Source: Pseudomonas sp. PICF141
GTDB lineage: Bacteria > Pseudomonadota > Gammaproteobacteria > Pseudomonadales > Pseudomonadaceae
Assembly (NCBI RefSeq): GCF_002286815.1
Contig: NZ_MUNM01000040.1
Coordinates: 62,001-126,000 of the forward strand
Length of the DNA: 64,000 bases
Reading direction: 5' to 3'
Each line of letters opens with the position of its first letter. The stretch's first letter is position 1. A model generated the notes under the pieces. The model was not told the origin of the DNA. It saw only the letters and a list, made by a program, of their open reading frames with translations, and did not search any database. Position numbers and translations under genes: made by a program. Below, piece by piece: positions 46,192 through 56,661 of this stretch.

Positions 46192-47523
46192 ATGACTGAT
46201 TTACTCACGTCCATTCAAGCCGCACTCGGCTTGCCGCATTCCCCAATCCCGTTTACCTCGAAGGGCGCCCTGCCCTCGGCGTTTGCCGTCACCGACCTTG
46301 CCTGCGCAAGCATTGCCGCTGCCGGCCAGGCTGTCAGTGAGTGGCTGCAACAACGCACTGGCCGTTTGCCTGCTCTTGAAGTCGACCGCCGCCTGGCGTC
46401 GTTCTGGTTCGCGACGTCGATCCGTCCCTTGGGCTGGAGTGTTCCACCGTTATGGGACCCGGTTGCCGGTGACTACGCAACCAAGGACGGCTGGATCCGC
46501 CTGCACACCAACGCGCCTCATCATCGTGCCGCCGCTGAAAGTGTGCTCGGTGCCTGTGTCGACCGCACTGCAATGGCGAACAAGGTGGCGCGATGGGAGA
46601 AGTGCGATCTGGAACAGGCGGTAGTCGATGCCGGCGGTTGCGCGGCCGAAATGCGCAGCTGGGCCCAATGGCAAACGCATCCCCAAGGTTTGGCGGTGAA
46701 TGCCGAGCCGTTGATTCAGTTCAGCGCCGACAGTGGCGAAAACGCAAAGCCGTGGCGGGGTTCGGTGGCGCAACCGCTGGCGGGTATCAGGGTGCTGGAT
46801 TTGACCCGTGTGTTGGCCGGCCCCATTGCCAGCCGTTTTCTCGCGGGCCTGGGCGCCGATGTGTTGCGCATCGACCCACCGACCTGGAACGAACCGGGCG
46901 TGGTACCGGAAGTCACCTTGGGCAAACGCTGTGCGCGCCTTGACCTGCACGACAAGACTGATCGCGCGGTGTTCGAAAGCCTGCTCAAGGACGCCGACAT
47001 CCTGCTCCACGGCTACCGCGCCGATGCACTGGAAACGTTGGGTTACGGCGTCGCCGTGCGGCAAAGACTGGCACCCGGCCTGATTGATGTGTGCCTCAAC
47101 GCCTACGGTTGGGGCGGCCCCTGGCAGAACCGTCGAGGGTTCGACAGCTTGGTACAAATGAGCAGCGGGATTGCCGAAGCGGGGATGCAGTGGAAGAAAA
47201 CGAACCAGCCGACGCCGCTGCCGGTGCAGGCGCTTGATCATGCCACTGGATATTTGATGGCAGCGGCGGCGATCACGTTATTGGAACGTGGCGGGTCGGC
47301 CAAGTTGTCGTTGGCACGGACCGCCAAGTTGCTGATTGAGCATGGCGCGGGGACCGATGAGCCGTTGCGGGCGGAGGATGACAAGGATCAAGGGCTGTTG
47401 ATCGAGCAGACACCTTGGGGCCCGGCCCATCGGTTGAAGGTGCCACTGAAAATCACCGGGACACCGCTGCAGTGGGCACTGCCGGCCGGGGAATTGGGTT
47501 CCCATCGCGCGCAGTGGTGGTGA
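46192..47523 (+). CDS. CaiB/BaiF-family CoA-transferase
   Basis: 443 residues. The C-terminal 250 residues carry the family III CoA-transferase core: PLAGIRVLDLTRVLAGPIASRFLAGLGADVLRID, GYRADALETLGYG, GFDSLVQMSSGIAEAG, and LDHATGYLMAAAAI where the Asp is the expected catalytic residue. The N-terminal 190 residues are a second, weaker half of the same type. It moves CoA between organic acids; substrates unknown. CGGAGGG lies seven bases before the ATG. Single-gene unit. Confidence 0.85.
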   Translation: MTDLLTSIQAALGLPHSPIPFTSKGALPSAFAVTDLACASIAAAGQAVSEWLQQRTGRLPALEVDRRLASFWFATSIRPLGWSVPPLWDPVAGDYATKDGWIRLHTNAPHHRAAAESVLGACVDRTAMANKVARWEKCDLEQAVVDAGGCAAEMRSWAQWQTHPQGLAVNAEPLIQFSADSGENAKPWRGSVAQPLAGIRVLDLTRVLAGPIASRFLAGLGADVLRIDPPTWNEPGVVPEVTLGKRCARLDLHDKTDRAVFESLLKDADILLHGYRADALETLGYGVAVRQRLAPGLIDVCLNAYGWGGPWQNRRGFDSLVQMSSGIAEAGMQWKKTNQPTPLPVQALDHATGYLMAAAAITLLERGGSAKLSLARTAKLLIEHGAGTDEPLRAEDDKDQGLLIEQTPWGPAHRLKVPLKITGTPLQWALPAGELGSHRAQWW

Positions 47524-47525
47524 CC

Positions 47526-47608
47526 CTTCGCGAGCAAGCCCGCTCCCACATGTGATCGCATTCCTCCAAGGAAACTCGTTCACTGTGGGAGCGGGCTTGC
47601 CCGTGAAG
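47526..47608. repeat. Hairpin repeat, class D, inverted orientation
   Basis: CTTCGCGAGCAAGCCCGCTC ... complement TGTGGGAGCGGGCTTGCCCG, adjoining the CoA-transferase stop codon. Confidence 0.88.
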
Positions 47609-47699
47609 AGGCCCGGGAATTGACTACACCTCTCAGCTCAGCTCAATCCAGTCGGCTCAACGATGTCCAAAGCACCCGCGCCGCCTATTCTCGACAGGC

Positions 47700-49127
47700 T
47701 CACAACGACAACAATCCGCTGTACAACCCATAGGCCGCCAACCCCGCCCCGGCAACCACACAGCTGAAAATGCCTTTCTCCACCAACGTAAACAGCGGTT
47801 TGCCCTGCTCCCGCTTGGCCTGGGCAAACAGGATCACCCCCGGCGCATACAACAACGCCGAGAGCAGCAGGTATTTCACGCCGCCGGCATACAACAACCA
47901 AACCGCATAACACAGGGCAATACCGCCGACCAGCAAGTCTTTCGTGCGCTCGGCCGAAGCATGCTCATAGGTTTCCCCTCGCCCGCTCAACAACACCGCA
48001 TACGCCGCCGACCACAGATACGGCACCAGAATCATCGATGAGGCAAGGTAGATCAGGCTGGTGTAAGTACCGGCGGAAAACAGCGTGATCAGCAGAAAAA
48101 TCTGGATCATCACGTTGGTCAGCCACAGTGCGTTGACTGGCACATGGTTGGCGTTCTCTTTTTTCAGGAAGGCTGGCATCGTCTTGTCTTTCGCGGTAGC
48201 GAAGAGGATTTCGGCGCACAGCAATGCCCAGGACAGCAAGGCGCCCAATAGCGAAATAGCCAGGCCGATGCTGATCAGCAGCGCGCCCCAAGGGCCGACG
48301 ATATGTTCCAGCACTGCCGCCAGCGACGGGTTCTGCAAGGTGGTCAGTTCCGGCTGGCTCATGATGCCGAGGGACAACAGGTTCACCAGCACCAGCAGCG
48401 CCAACACACCGACAAAACCGATGACCGTCGCCCGGCCCACGTCCGAACGTTTCTGCGCCCTGGCCGAGTACACGCTGGCGCCTTCGATACCGATGAAGAC
48501 GAAAACGGTCACCAGCATCATGTTGCGCACCTGGTCCATCACACCGCCGAAATTCGGGTTGCTGCGTCCCCAGATGTCGCGAGTAAAGATGTCCGCCTTG
48601 AAGGCTACGGCGGCAATCACGACGAACATGATCAGCGGCACGATCTTGGCCACGGTGGTCAGTTGATTGATGAACGCCGCTTCCTTGATTCCGCGCAGCA
48701 CCAGAAAATGCACCGCCCACAGCAAAACCGACGCGCAGCCGATGGCGATGGGTGTATTGCCCTGGCCAAAGGCCGGAAAGAAATAACCGAGGGTACTGAA
48801 CAGCAAGACAAAATAACCGACGTTGCCCAGCCAGGCGCTGATCCAGTAGCCCCAGGCCGACGAAAACCCCATGTAATCGCCGAAACCGGCTTTGGCGTAG
48901 GCGTACACCCCGGAGTCGAGTTCTGGCTTGCGATTGGCCAGGGTCTGAAACACGAAGGCCAGGGTCAGCATGCCCACAGCAGTGATCGCCCAACCAATCA
49001 ATATCGCTCCGACCTCGGCCCGCGCTGCCATGTTTTGCGGTAAGGAAAAAATCCCGCCGCCAATCATCGATCCCACCACCAAAGCGATCAGCGCATTCAG
49101 ACGAAGCTTTTGCGTCGGTTGCGACAT
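47700..49127 (-). CDS. arcD: Arginine/ornithine antiporter ArcD-type (second copy)
   Basis: 475 residues, basic amino acid antiporter of the APC superfamily, about 12 helices: [18 protein letters not shown] (substrate loop of helix 1), [30 protein letters not shown], and KRSDVGRATVIGF. By eye about four of five residues match the 49571-50998 protein and the lengths are identical. It is divergent from that gene, so it is not part of the arcDABC transcript. It may exchange arginine, ornithine or another basic amino acid. GGAG lies eight bases before the ATG. Confidence 0.88.
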   Translation of the reverse strand: MSQPTQKLRLNALIALVVGSMIGGGIFSLPQNMAARAEVGAILIGWAITAVGMLTLAFVFQTLANRKPELDSGVYAYAKAGFGDYMGFSSAWGYWISAWLGNVGYFVLLFSTLGYFFPAFGQGNTPIAIGCASVLLWAVHFLVLRGIKEAAFINQLTTVAKIVPLIMFVVIAAVAFKADIFTRDIWGRSNPNFGGVMDQVRNMMLVTVFVFIGIEGASVYSARAQKRSDVGRATVIGFVGVLALLVLVNLLSLGIMSQPELTTLQNPSLAAVLEHIVGPWGALLISIGLAISLLGALLSWALLCAEILFATAKDKTMPAFLKKENANHVPVNALWLTNVMIQIFLLITLFSAGTYTSLIYLASSMILVPYLWSAAYAVLLSGRGETYEHASAERTKDLLVGGIALCYAVWLLYAGGVKYLLLSALLYAPGVILFAQAKREQGKPLFTLVEKGIFSCVVAGAGLAAYGLYSGLLSL

Positions 49128-49570
49128 TCAGGCGTCTCCATTATTCCGCCGCTCCATTGCGGCGAGACCTCACATAATCGTTTATTAACTAAATGGATAA
49201 AGCGTAATAACGTTATCCCTTAGCGTCACGCCGGTTTATTTATAACTGATCGTGCTTTCACAACCGCCCGGAAATAGCGGTTGTGATGGGAGATCTTAAT
49301 AAATCCATATCACTGAAAAATCAACGACCCCCTACCTTGCCAAAACAAAAAAACCAACTAGCGTTTATAACTGATCGGGATGCGCTTTATTTCTTTCACT
49401 TTTATTCCAAGCCTCAGGATGGGCTTTCCAGGCATTAAGCCTTTTGCCAGTAAAAGGCTTATAAATCATTAATTAACAATGGAATGTGATCATGCATTGA
49501 TTTAAGTCAGATGATGGAAAAGCGAACGAATTTAATCTGTTTTTCTCTTTCGCCTGCACTGGAGTCATGC
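49128..49570. other. Divergent arcD-arcD control region (443 bp)
   Basis: AT-rich spacer with no gene. It contains a 14-bp direct repeat TTTATAACTGATCG at 49239-49252 and 49364-49377, 125 bp apart, and an ANR-like box at 49497-49510. Confidence 0.7.
49497..49510 (+). promoter_or_regulatory. ANR/FNR-type box upstream of arcD
   Basis: TTGAT-TTAA-GTCAG against the ANR consensus TTGAT-N4-(A/G)TCAA; one mismatch at the last base. It is 60 bp before the arcD start, suitable for anaerobic activation of arcDABC as known in P. aeruginosa. Confidence 0.6.
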
Positions 49571-50998
49571 ATGTCTGAATCCCCCGGTAAGTTGCGATTA
49601 GGCGCCCTGGTTGCGCTGGTAGTCGGCTCGATGATCGGTGGCGGGATTTTCTCGCTCCCCCAAAACATGGCCGCCAGTGCCGACGTCGGCGCCGTTCTTA
49701 TTGGTTGGGCAATCACCGCCGTCGGCATGTTGACCCTGGCCTTCGTGTTCCAGACCCTGGCCAATCGCAAGCCAGATCTGGACGGCGGGGTGTACGCCTA
49801 CGCCAAAGCCGGTTTCGGCGACTACATGGGTTTCTCGTCCGCCTGGGGCTACTGGATCAGCGCCTGGCTGGGCAACGTCGGCTATTTCGTCTTGCTGTTC
49901 AGCACCCTCGGCTACTTCTTTCCCATTTTTGGCGAGGGCAATACCGTTGCGGCCGTGATCGGCGCGTCGCTGCTGCTGTGGGGGGTGCATTTCCTGGTAT
50001 TGCGCGGAATCAAGGAAGCAGCGTTCATCAACCTGATAACCACCGTCGCCAAAATCGTACCGCTGCTGCTGTTTGTCCTGATCGCGATTTTCGCCTTCAA
50101 ACTGGAGATCTTCACCGCCGACATCTGGGGCCTGAAAAACCCGGATCTGGGCAGCGTGATGAACCAGGTGCGCAACATGATGCTGGTCACCGTCTGGGTG
50201 TTCATCGGCATCGAAGGCGCGAGCATCTTCTCGGCCCGCGCGGAAAAACGCAGCGACGTGGGTAAAGCCACCGTCATCGGTTTCATCACCGTGCTGCTGT
50301 TTTTGGTGCTGGTGAACGTGCTGTCGCTGGGCATCATGACCCAGCCGGAACTGGCCAAACTGCAGAATCCGTCCATGGCCGCGGTGCTGGAACACGTGGT
50401 CGGGGATTGGGGCGCGGTGCTGATCAGCGTCGGTCTGATCATCTCGTTGCTCGGCGCGCTGCTGTCGTGGGTGTTGTTGTGTGCGGAGATCATGTTCGCC
50501 GCCGCCAAGGACCACACCATGCCGGCCTTTTTGCGCCGCGAAAACGCCAACCATGTGCCGGTCAATGCGTTGTGGCTGACCAACGCCATGGTCCAGCTGT
50601 TCCTGATCATCACGCTGTTCTCGGCCAGTACGTATTTGTCGCTGATCTACCTCGCCACATCGATGATTCTGGTGCCGTACCTCTGGTCGGCGGCGTACGC
50701 GCTGCTGCTGGCGGTACGCGGCGAGAGTTATGAAAACGCTGCGGCCGAGCGCAGGAAAGACCTGTTCATCGGCGCCATCGCATTGATCTACGCGGTCTGG
50801 CTGATCTATGCCGGCGGGGTCAAATACCTGCTGCTCTCCGCCCTGCTCTATGCGCCCGGCGTAATCCTGTTCGCCAAGGCCAAGCTTGAAGTCAACAAAC
50901 CGGTTTTCACCAACGTCGAGAAGCTGATTTTCACCGCCGTAGTCGTGGGCGCCCTGGTGGCAGCTTACGGGCTGTATGACGGCTTCCTGACCCTGTAA
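49571..50998 (+). CDS. arcD: Arginine/ornithine antiporter ArcD
   Basis: 475 residues, same architecture as its divergent paralogue: helix-1 loop [67 protein letters not shown]. It imports arginine and exports ornithine for the deiminase pathway. GGAG lies eight bases before the ATG at 49571; the in-frame ATG at 49511 lacks one. arcA follows 35 bp downstream. Confidence 0.94.
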   Translation: MSESPGKLRLGALVALVVGSMIGGGIFSLPQNMAASADVGAVLIGWAITAVGMLTLAFVFQTLANRKPDLDGGVYAYAKAGFGDYMGFSSAWGYWISAWLGNVGYFVLLFSTLGYFFPIFGEGNTVAAVIGASLLLWGVHFLVLRGIKEAAFINLITTVAKIVPLLLFVLIAIFAFKLEIFTADIWGLKNPDLGSVMNQVRNMMLVTVWVFIGIEGASIFSARAEKRSDVGKATVIGFITVLLFLVLVNVLSLGIMTQPELAKLQNPSMAAVLEHVVGDWGAVLISVGLIISLLGALLSWVLLCAEIMFAAAKDHTMPAFLRRENANHVPVNALWLTNAMVQLFLIITLFSASTYLSLIYLATSMILVPYLWSAAYALLLAVRGESYENAAAERRKDLFIGAIALIYAVWLIYAGGVKYLLLSALLYAPGVILFAKAKLEVNKPVFTNVEKLIFTAVVVGALVAAYGLYDGFLTL

Positions 50999-51033
50999 CA
51001 CGCGACTCATCTGTCATCTGGAGGATCACTGTA

Positions 51034-52290
51034 ATGACCACCGAAAAAGTTAAGTACGGCGTCCATTCCGAAGCCGGCAAGCTACGCAAAGTCATGGTTT
51101 GCTCCCCCGGCCTGGCCCATCAGCGGCTGACCCCGAACAACTGCGATGAACTGCTTTTCGACGATGTGCTGTGGGTGGCTCAAGCCAAGCGTGACCATTT
51201 CGACTTCGTCACCAAAATGCGCGAGCGCAACGTCGACGTGCTGGAAATGCACAACCTGCTGACCGACATCGTTGCAATTCCTGAAGCATTGAACTGGATC
51301 CTGGAGCGCAAGATCACCGCCAATTCGGTGGGCCTGGGTCTGGTCAATGAAACCGCTTCCTGGCTGCGCAGCCTGGAGCCGCGCAAGATCGCCGAGTTCC
51401 TGATTGGCGGTGTTTCGGCCGATGACCTGCCGGACAGTTTTGGCGGCAAGACCATCCAGATGTTCCGCGAATTTCTCGGTCATTCCAGCTTCATTCTGCC
51501 GCCGTTGCCCAATACACAATTCACCCGCGACACCACCTGCTGGATCTATGGCGGCGTGACGCTCAACCCGATGTACTGGCCGGCGCGTCGCCAGGAAACC
51601 CTGCTGACCACCGCCATCTACAAATTCCACCCGCAGTTCACCAACGCCGATTTCCAGATCTGGTACGGCGATCCGGATCAGGACCATGGCAGCGCCACCC
51701 TTGAAGGCGGCGACGTGATGCCGATCGGCAACGGCGTGGTGCTGATCGGCATGGGCGAGCGTTCGTCCCGCCAGGCCATCGGCCAATTGGCGGTCAACCT
51801 GTTCAAGAACAAAGCCGTCGAACGGGTGATCGTCGCCGGCCTGCCGAAGTCCCGCGCCGCGATGCACCTGGACACCGTGTTCAGCTTCTGCGACCGCGAC
51901 CTGGTGACCATTTTCCCGGAAGTGGTGAGCCAGATCGTCGCCTTCAGCCTGCGTCCTGACGAAAGCAAACCGGGCGGCGTCGACGTTCGACGCGAAGAAA
52001 CCAGCTTCCTCGACACCGTGGCCAAGGCCCTCAACCTGCCGGCGTTGCGCGTGGTGGAAACCGGCGGCAACGCCTTCGCCGCCGAACGGGAGCAATGGGA
52101 CGACGGCAACAACGTGGTGGCCGTGGAACCCGGCGTGGTGATCGGTTACGACCGCAACACCTATACCAACACCCTGCTGCGCAAGGCCGGTGTGGAGGTC
52201 ATCACCATCAGCGCCGGTGAACTCGGTCGCGGGCGTGGCGGCGGCCATTGCATGACCTGCCCGATCATTCGTGACCCTATCGACTATTAA
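51034..52290 (+). CDS. arcA: Arginine deiminase
   Basis: 418 residues. [13 protein letters not shown] (substrate Asp), [10 protein letters not shown] (Glu), [11 protein letters not shown] (His) and the catalytic C406 in [10 protein letters not shown] are all intact. It hydrolyses arginine to citrulline and ammonia. Second gene of arcDABC. GGAG lies before the ATG. Confidence 0.96.
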   Translation: MTTEKVKYGVHSEAGKLRKVMVCSPGLAHQRLTPNNCDELLFDDVLWVAQAKRDHFDFVTKMRERNVDVLEMHNLLTDIVAIPEALNWILERKITANSVGLGLVNETASWLRSLEPRKIAEFLIGGVSADDLPDSFGGKTIQMFREFLGHSSFILPPLPNTQFTRDTTCWIYGGVTLNPMYWPARRQETLLTTAIYKFHPQFTNADFQIWYGDPDQDHGSATLEGGDVMPIGNGVVLIGMGERSSRQAIGQLAVNLFKNKAVERVIVAGLPKSRAAMHLDTVFSFCDRDLVTIFPEVVSQIVAFSLRPDESKPGGVDVRREETSFLDTVAKALNLPALRVVETGGNAFAAEREQWDDGNNVVAVEPGVVIGYDRNTYTNTLLRKAGVEVITISAGELGRGRGGGHCMTCPIIRDPIDY

Positions 52291-52359
52291 CCTGCGAACC
52301 CTGGCCGCCGCTTATCCCGCGCGGCCCGGGGGATAACCGATACCCGAGGAGATCCACTC

Positions 52360-53370
52360 ATGGCTTTCAACATGCGCAACCGCAGCCTGCTGAGTTTGAT
52401 GCACCACACCACTCGCGAGCTGAACTACCTGCTTGACCTGTCCCGTGACCTCAAGCGCGCCAAGTACACCGGCACCGAGCGTCCGCACCTGCAAGGCAAG
52501 AACATCGCGCTGATCTTCGAAAAAACCTCGACCCGCACCCGCTGCGCCTTCGAAGTCGCGGCCCATGACCAGGGCGCCCACGTCACCTACATCGACCCGG
52601 TGTCGTCGCAGATCGGCCACAAGGAAAGCATGAAAGACACCGCCCGCGTGCTGGGGCGGATGTTCGACGCCATCGAGTACCGTGGCTTCGAACAGGAAAT
52701 CGTCGAAGAGCTGGCCAAATTCGCCGGCGTGCCGGTGTTCAACGGCCTGACCGCTGAATTCCACCCGACGCAGATGATCGCCGACACCCTGACCATGCGT
52801 GAGCACAGCGACAAGCCGCTGCACGACATCAGCTACGCCTACCTCGGCGATGCCCGCTACAACATGGGTAATTCGCTGTTGATGATCGGCGCCAAACTCG
52901 GCATGGACGTGCGCATCGCCGCACCGAAAGCGCTGTGGCCACATCAGGACTTCATCGATCAGTGCAAGGCCTTCGCCGAGGAGAGCGGCGCGCGCATCAC
53001 CATCACCGAAGACCCGAAAGAAGCGGTCAAGGACGTGGACTTCATCCACACCGACATCTGGGTGTCGATGGGCGAGCCGGTGGAGGCGTGGGATGAGCGC
53101 ATCGAGCAACTGCTGCCTTACCAGGTCAACGCCGAGATGATGAAGGCCTCGGGCAACCCGCGGGTGAAATTCATGCATTGCCTGCCGGCGTTCCACAACA
53201 GTGAAACCAAGGTCGGCAAGGACATCGCCGCGCGCTATCCGCACCTGGCCAACGGCGTCGAAGTGACCGAAGACGTCTTCGAGTCGCCGGCCAACATCGC
53301 CTTCGAGCAAGCGGAAAACCGCATGCACACCATCAAGGCGATTCTGGTCTCGGCGCTGGCGGATATTTAA
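52360..53370 (+). CDS. arcB: Catabolic ornithine carbamoyltransferase
   Basis: 336 residues: carbamoyl phosphate motif [34 protein letters not shown], and the ornithine loop [13 protein letters not shown]. The N terminus [13 protein letters not shown] and length fit the catabolic enzyme (phosphorolysis of citrulline to ornithine and carbamoyl phosphate). 69 bp after arcA. Confidence 0.96.
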   Translation: MAFNMRNRSLLSLMHHTTRELNYLLDLSRDLKRAKYTGTERPHLQGKNIALIFEKTSTRTRCAFEVAAHDQGAHVTYIDPVSSQIGHKESMKDTARVLGRMFDAIEYRGFEQEIVEELAKFAGVPVFNGLTAEFHPTQMIADTLTMREHSDKPLHDISYAYLGDARYNMGNSLLMIGAKLGMDVRIAAPKALWPHQDFIDQCKAFAEESGARITITEDPKEAVKDVDFIHTDIWVSMGEPVEAWDERIEQLLPYQVNAEMMKASGNPRVKFMHCLPAFHNSETKVGKDIAARYPHLANGVEVTEDVFESPANIAFEQAENRMHTIKAILVSALADI

Positions 53371-53383
53371 AGACTGACGCGGT

Positions 53384-53509
53384 GATCGTTCCTACGCTCT
53401 CCGCTGATCGTTCCCACGCTCTGCGTGGGAATGCATCCGGTGACGCTCCGCGTCACATGGGACGCAGAGCGTCCCGGGCGGCATTCCCACGGGGACCGTG
53501 GGAACGATC
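53384..53509. repeat. Hairpin repeat, class E, within the arc operon
   Basis: Starts GATCGTTCCTACGCTCTCCG, then a second GATCGTTCCCACGCTCTGCG, with nested dyads TGACGCTCCGCGTCA and GGACGCAGAGCGTCC, ending GGGAACGATC. It fills most of the 191-bp arcB-arcC gap and could set lower arcC expression or protect upstream mRNA. Confidence 0.88.
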
Positions 53510-53561
53510 AGCAATGGAACGATCATCGTGTTGTTCGCTCCCTCTCTGAAAGGACTGCATT

Positions 53562-54491
53562 ATGCGTATCGTCGTTGCTCTGGGCGGTAACGCCCTGCTC
53601 CGCCGGGGTGAACCGATGACCGCTGACAATCAGCGCGCCAACATCCGGATCGCCACCGAACAGATCGCCAAGATCCATCCCGGCAACCAATTGGTCATTG
53701 CCCACGGCAATGGCCCACAGGTCGGATTGCTGTCATTGCAGGCCGCTGCCTACACCTCGGTTTCGCCGTATCCGCTGGACGTGCTCGGCGCCGAAACCGA
53801 AGGCATGATCGGCTACATCATCGAACAGGAACTGGGCAACCTGCTGGACTTCGAAGTCCCGTTCGCAACCTTGCTGACCCAGGTCGAGGTCGACGCCAAC
53901 GACCCGGCATTCCAGGCCCCCAGCAAACCCATCGGCCCGGTCTATACCAAGGCCGAAGCGGAAAAACTCGCGGTCGAAAAAGGCTGGGCGATTGCGCCGG
54001 ACGGAGACAAGTTCCGCCGTGTGGTGGCCAGCCCCAGACCCAAACGCATCTTCGAAATCCGCCCGATCAAGTGGCTGCTGGAAAAAGGCAGCATCGTGAT
54101 CTGCGCCGGCGGTGGCGGCATCCCGACGATGTACGGCGCCAGCGGAAAACTGCAAGGCGTGGAAGCGGTGATCGACAAGGACCTGTGTTCGGCGCTGCTG
54201 GCCGAACAGCTTGAAAGCGATCTGTTGGTGATCGCCACCGACGTCAATGCAGCGTTCATCGACTTCGGCAAACCCACCCAGAAAGCCATCGCCCAGGCCC
54301 ACCCCGATGAGATGGAAAAACTCGGCTTCGCCGCCGGCTCCATGGGACCGAAGGTCCAGGCCGCCTGCGAGTTCGCCCGCCATACTGGAAAAACCGCGGT
54401 GATCGGTTCACTCTCGGACATCGAAGCGATCGTCCAGGGCAAGGCCGGCACGCGTATCAGTACCGCGACACCTGGCATAACTTACTTTTAA
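53562..54491 (+). CDS. arcC: Carbamate kinase
   Basis: 309 residues: [36 protein letters not shown] and [12 protein letters not shown] of the amino-acid kinase fold. It makes ATP from carbamoyl phosphate and ADP, the energy-yielding step of the pathway. GAAAGGA lies eight bases before the ATG. Confidence 0.96.
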   Translation: MRIVVALGGNALLRRGEPMTADNQRANIRIATEQIAKIHPGNQLVIAHGNGPQVGLLSLQAAAYTSVSPYPLDVLGAETEGMIGYIIEQELGNLLDFEVPFATLLTQVEVDANDPAFQAPSKPIGPVYTKAEAEKLAVEKGWAIAPDGDKFRRVVASPRPKRIFEIRPIKWLLEKGSIVICAGGGGIPTMYGASGKLQGVEAVIDKDLCSALLAEQLESDLLVIATDVNAAFIDFGKPTQKAIAQAHPDEMEKLGFAAGSMGPKVQAACEFARHTGKTAVIGSLSDIEAIVQGKAGTRISTATPGITYF

Positions 54492-54503
54492 GGAGAGACA
54501 TCA

Positions 54504-54866
54504 ATGGCAACGTTTGAGCCCGGTCATCTGCACATCGAACGCCACGCGCTGACCCCTGATGATGTCAACTACAACGTGCACCTGGACTATGAAGTCTCGC
54601 AGGATCCCAAGAAAGGCAAAGGGATTCTGTTCACCATGCACGGCAGCATGCAGGGAAAAGACATGACGGAGACCTTCTTCTTGCCCAAGGAGGAGGCTTA
54701 CAACTTCGCCAACAACGTGACGAAAATCGCCGAGAAGTACGGAATCCCGAAGACACACAGCCAGATCGGCTCGATACACAAGCATTACGATCTGATGTTT
54801 GAAGACATTCGGCAGCAGTTGAACATGAAATCCGGCGACCCGGTAAACCCCGAGCATTTCGAATAA
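54504..54866 (+). CDS. DUF5064 family protein
   Basis: A 120-residue soluble protein, MATFEPGHLHIERHALTPDD at the start, with GILFTMHGSMQGKDMTETFFLPKEEAYNFANNVTKIAEKYGIP. I associate it with the DUF5064 family of pseudomonads; function unknown. It begins 12 bp after arcC with AAGGAGAG before the ATG, so it is the last gene of the arc operon. Confidence 0.75.
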   Translation: MATFEPGHLHIERHALTPDDVNYNVHLDYEVSQDPKKGKGILFTMHGSMQGKDMTETFFLPKEEAYNFANNVTKIAEKYGIPKTHSQIGSIHKHYDLMFEDIRQQLNMKSGDPVNPEHFE

Positions 54867-54944
54867 CTTGTGGGAGCGAGCCTGCTCGCGATGACGGACT
54901 TTCATTCGCTATGGAAACCGACTGAAAAGACCGCAACACACGAC

Positions 54945-55034
54945 CTGTAGGAGCGAGGCTTGTCCGCGAAGCTTTTAGCGGTCTTGATGGCCTCTTCGCG
55001 GGCAAGTCGGATCGCCGCACCACTCGCTCCTGCA
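54945..55034. repeat. Hairpin repeat, class C, with inserted module
   Basis: Left arm CTGTAGGAGCGAGGCTTGTC; the right arm CTTCGCGGGCAAG is separated from CTCGCTCCTGCA by TCGGATCGCCGCACCA. That insert resembles the reverse complement of the insert in the class A copy at 41174-41298. Immediately upstream (54867-54895) is a partial class D arm. Confidence 0.8.
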
Positions 55035-55112
55035 AATTAGCACGTGCATTTCACCTCAGGCCCGCCCCAAGGCATACTTGCCACCCTCCGCACTCCAGAA
55101 CCCAACCGCCCC

Positions 55113-56621
55113 ATGCGTATCCACGTCAGCTTCATCGACCGCGTCGGCATCACCCAGGAAGTCCTGGCCTTGCTGGGTGGGCGCAATCTCAATCTGGATG
55201 CGGTGGAAATGGTTCCGCCCAACGTCTACATCGACGCGCCGACATTGAGCCCGACAGTGCTCGAAGAATTGCGCGATGCGTTGTTCAGCGTACGCGGCGT
55301 GCAAGCGGTGACGGTGGTCGACATCCTTCCCGGCCAGCGCCGTCACTTGCAGCTCGATGCGTTGCTCGCCGCCATGACCGACCCGGTATTGGCACTGGAC
55401 AGTGCCGGCAAGGTGCTGCTGGCCAACCCGGCGCTGATCGCCCTGTACGGCCGCGAACCGGCGGGTGAAAGCATCAGCGAGCTATTTGCCGACCCGGCGC
55501 TGCTCGACGCATTGCTGGAAAACGGCTTCCGCCTGCCGCTGCGCGAGATCACCGTCAATGGCCAGACCCTGCTGCTGGACGCCACGCCGATCACCGACGC
55601 CGGCGCCTTGCTGACCCTGTATCAACCGAACCGCATCGGTGAACGCCTCTCGGCGCTGCACCACGACCACGCCGAAGGCTTCGATGCCCTGCTCGGCGAA
55701 TCCCCGGCGATCCGCACACTCAAGGCTCGCGCCCAACGGGTTGCGGCCCTCGATGCGCCGTTGCTGATTCAGGGCGAGACCGGCACCGGCAAAGAACTGG
55801 TAGCCCGCGCCTGCCACGCCATCAGCGCCCGCCACGGCTCGCCGTTCCTGGCCTTGAACTGCGCGGCACTGCCGGAAAACCTCGCCGAAAGCGAGCTGTT
55901 CGGCTATGCCCCCGGCGCCTTCACCGGCGCGCAACGGGGCGGCAAACCGGGGCTGATGGAACTGGCCAACCAGGGCACGGTATTTCTCGACGAGATCGGT
56001 GAAATGTCACCGTACTTACAGGCGAAACTGCTGCGCTTTCTCAACGACGGCAGCTTCCGACGGGTTGGTGGCGATCGCGAAGTGAAGGTCAATGTGCGGA
56101 TCCTCAGCGCGACTCACCGCGATCTGGAAAAAATGGTCAGCGAAGGCACCTTCCGCGAAGACCTGTTTTATCGCCTCAATGTGCTGAATGTCGAAGTCCC
56201 GCCGTTGCGCGAGCGAGGCCAGGACATTCTGCTGCTGGCGCGCTACTTCATGCAGCAGGCCTGCGCTCAAATCCAGCGCCCGGTCTGTCGACTGGCGCCG
56301 GGCACTTATCCGGCACTGCTGGACAATCGCTGGCCGGGGAACGTGCGGCAATTGCAGAACGTAATCTTCCGTGCCGCGGCGATTTGCGAAAGCAGCCTGG
56401 TGGACATCGGCGACCTCGACATCGCTGGCACCTCCGTGGCGCGCCAGAGCGACAACGAGGTCGACAGCCTTGAACAGGCCATGGAGGAGTTCGAGAAAAC
56501 CCTGCTGGAAAAGCTCTACGTCAGCTACCCCTCGACCCGCCAACTGGCCAGCCGCCTGCAAACCTCCCACACCGCGATCGCCCATCGGTTGCGTAAGTAC
56601 GGCATACCCAACAAACCGTAA
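55113..56621 (+). CDS. gcsR: GcsR, TyrR-like sigma-54-dependent activator
   Basis: 502 residues: N-terminal ACT domain (MRIHVSFIDRVGITQEVLAL), PAS domain (about 80-190), AAA+ domain with Walker A GETGTGKE, GAFTGA sigma-54 contact loop, Walker B FLDEIGEM and arginine finger region, and a TyrR-type C-terminal helix-turn-helix (STRQLASRLQTSHTAIAHRLRKYG). Length and position directly upstream of gcv genes match P. aeruginosa GcsR (PA2449), the glycine-responsive activator. PhhR is the alternative TyrR-like protein, but phhABC is not here. Confidence 0.92.
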   Translation: MRIHVSFIDRVGITQEVLALLGGRNLNLDAVEMVPPNVYIDAPTLSPTVLEELRDALFSVRGVQAVTVVDILPGQRRHLQLDALLAAMTDPVLALDSAGKVLLANPALIALYGREPAGESISELFADPALLDALLENGFRLPLREITVNGQTLLLDATPITDAGALLTLYQPNRIGERLSALHHDHAEGFDALLGESPAIRTLKARAQRVAALDAPLLIQGETGTGKELVARACHAISARHGSPFLALNCAALPENLAESELFGYAPGAFTGAQRGGKPGLMELANQGTVFLDEIGEMSPYLQAKLLRFLNDGSFRRVGGDREVKVNVRILSATHRDLEKMVSEGTFREDLFYRLNVLNVEVPPLRERGQDILLLARYFMQQACAQIQRPVCRLAPGTYPALLDNRWPGNVRQLQNVIFRAAAICESSLVDIGDLDIAGTSVARQSDNEVDSLEQAMEEFEKTLLEKLYVSYPSTRQLASRLQTSHTAIAHRLRKYGIPNKP

Positions 56622-56661
56622 GGCTTGTGGCTGAACACAATCCCCTCAACACACACAAAAC

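Noticed and set aside
47700..50998. Twin arcD genes considered as flanks of a mobile element
   Set aside because: They are divergent, complete genes with no transposase, direct target duplication or tRNA between or beside them.
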